15,252 nt of DNA, taken from NCBI GenBank assembly GCA_947380285.1, contig CANCQD010000053.1, forward strand, positions 1 to 15,252, given 5' to 3'. Made by a program: the position numbers and the translations under genes. Under the pieces are notes generated by a model. It searched no databases. It saw nothing but the letters and a program-made list of their open reading frames with translations, and had not been told where the DNA came from. Below are positions 14,686 through 15,252 of the stretch, piece after piece (the first letter of the stretch is position 1; each line of letters begins with the position of its first letter). Origin of the DNA: Burkholderiaceae bacterium. Its GTDB lineage: Bacteria; Pseudomonadota; Gammaproteobacteria; Burkholderiales; Burkholderiaceae.

Positions 14686-15252
14686 TTATTTCGTGATCAC
14701 GTAACCTTTTAATTTGGCAAATGCCGCATTGAGTAATGACTTCTGCTGTTCTTGGTGGAGATGGGCATAACCACAAGCTGGCGATGCTGATGCAGGACGA
14801 CCCGCATAGCTTAACTTCATACCATCAGCCATGTTTTCCAAAATATTGTGCTGAACGAAGAACCAAGCACCTTGGTTTTGTGGCTCATCTTGACACCAAA
14901 CAATCTCTTCCAATTTTGGATATTTCTTTAACTCAGCAGTTAGTGCTTTATGTGGGAACGGATATAGCTGCTCCAAACGAATGATGGCAACATCCTCAAT
15001 CTTCCTCTCGGTGCGTTGCTTAATCAAGTCGTAATAAACCTTACCAGAACACATGACAAGTCGAGTTACTTTGCTGGCATCAATCGAGTCATCACGTTCA
15101 CCTAATATCGTCTTAAATCCACCCTTAGTAAACTCAGACAAGGGTGATGCTGCTTCTTTATTTCGAAGCAGAGATTTCGGTGTCATCAAAATTAATGGCT
15201 TACGGAACTGACGAATCATCTGACGACGCAACACGTGGAATATCTGTGAGGC
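14686..15252 (-). CDS. sucA: 2-oxoglutarate dehydrogenase E1 component, C-terminal part only (cut by window edge)
   Basis: The last 188 codons and stop of the thiamine-diphosphate E1 subunit, which decarboxylates 2-oxoglutarate. The gene continues beyond the right edge (the full family length is about 930-950 residues), so the start is not visible. The reading frame stays open through 15252 and reads ASQIFHMLRRQMIR, matching the family block PAQVYHMLRRQ. Further blocks are PLILMTPKSLLR, RLVMCSGKVYYDL, IIRLEQLYPFPHKAL, the E1-specific IVWCQDEPQNQGAW, and YAGRPASASPACGY. These belong to the C-terminal transketolase-like domain. The nearest downstream gene is sucB, 52 bp away; no terminator hairpin is seen in that gap. 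Confidence 0.95.
   Translation of the reverse strand, partial: ASQIFHVLRRQMIRQFRKPLILMTPKSLLRNKEAASPLSEFTKGGFKTILGERDDSIDASKVTRLVMCSGKVYYDLIKQRTERKIEDVAIIRLEQLYPFPHKALTAELKKYPKLEEIVWCQDEPQNQGAWFFVQHNILENMADGMKLSYAGRPASASPACGYAHLHQEQQKSLLNAAFAKLKGYVITK

Noticed and set aside
1..15252. Search for a defence, toxin-antitoxin, secretion or biosynthetic system in the window
   Set aside because: Every long open frame on either strand is explained by a known housekeeping family, the one small lipoprotein, or a shadow frame; no accessory cluster is present.

Overview
The window looks like a chromosomal housekeeping segment from a betaproteobacterium of the order Burkholderiales. Protein sequences such as the inserted TrpRS, the short CysE with a tail, and the AP-rich E2 linker, together with the moderate A+T content and very tight gene packing, suggest a Polynucleobacter-like freshwater lineage. 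The genus is an inference from sequence character, not from a search. All visible genes are intact except the one cut by the right edge. I see no insertion sequence, phage gene, CRISPR array, tRNA or rRNA.

Left part (1-3775), mostly plus strand. A cyclophilin (ppiB) overlaps lpxH by ATGA, giving a pair for protein folding and lipid A synthesis. suhB lies on the minus strand and converges on lpxH with no base between the two stop codons. Diverging from suhB are trmJ (tRNA 2'-O-methylation) and cysE (first step of cysteine synthesis). A strong two-way hairpin terminator (3811-3838) separates cysE from the next, convergent gene.

Middle (3857-6087). A SlyD-type FKBP prolyl isomerase (minus) diverges from a JmjC/cupin uL16 arginine hydroxylase of the RoxA/YcfD family (plus). 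Next comes a free-standing small gene for an Ala/Pro-rich lipoprotein. It has its own likely promoter, a leader with two palindromes, a good ribosome binding site and a textbook terminator.

Right part (6105-15252), all minus strand. In the direction of transcription the order is sucA (3' part only), sucB, lpdA, zapE, a PHP-domain nuclease/phosphatase, trpS, a small SAM methyltransferase, dapA and bamC. Gaps run from -4 to about 53 bp, and I see no intrinsic terminator until the one at 6060-6087. The first three genes encode the complete 2-oxoglutarate dehydrogenase complex apart from the N-terminal part of E1. dapA feeds lysine and peptidoglycan synthesis, and bamC belongs to the outer-membrane protein assembly machine.

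I did not find a convincing undescribed multi-gene system. The best second-look items are a four-cysteine iron-sulphur-type motif in TrpRS, the perfect 20-bp palindrome in the leader of the small lipoprotein gene, the acidic insertion in the chaperone domain of the SlyD homologue, the CysE tail lacking the usual C-terminal isoleucine, and the hairpin built into the 3' end of lpxH where it meets suhB.
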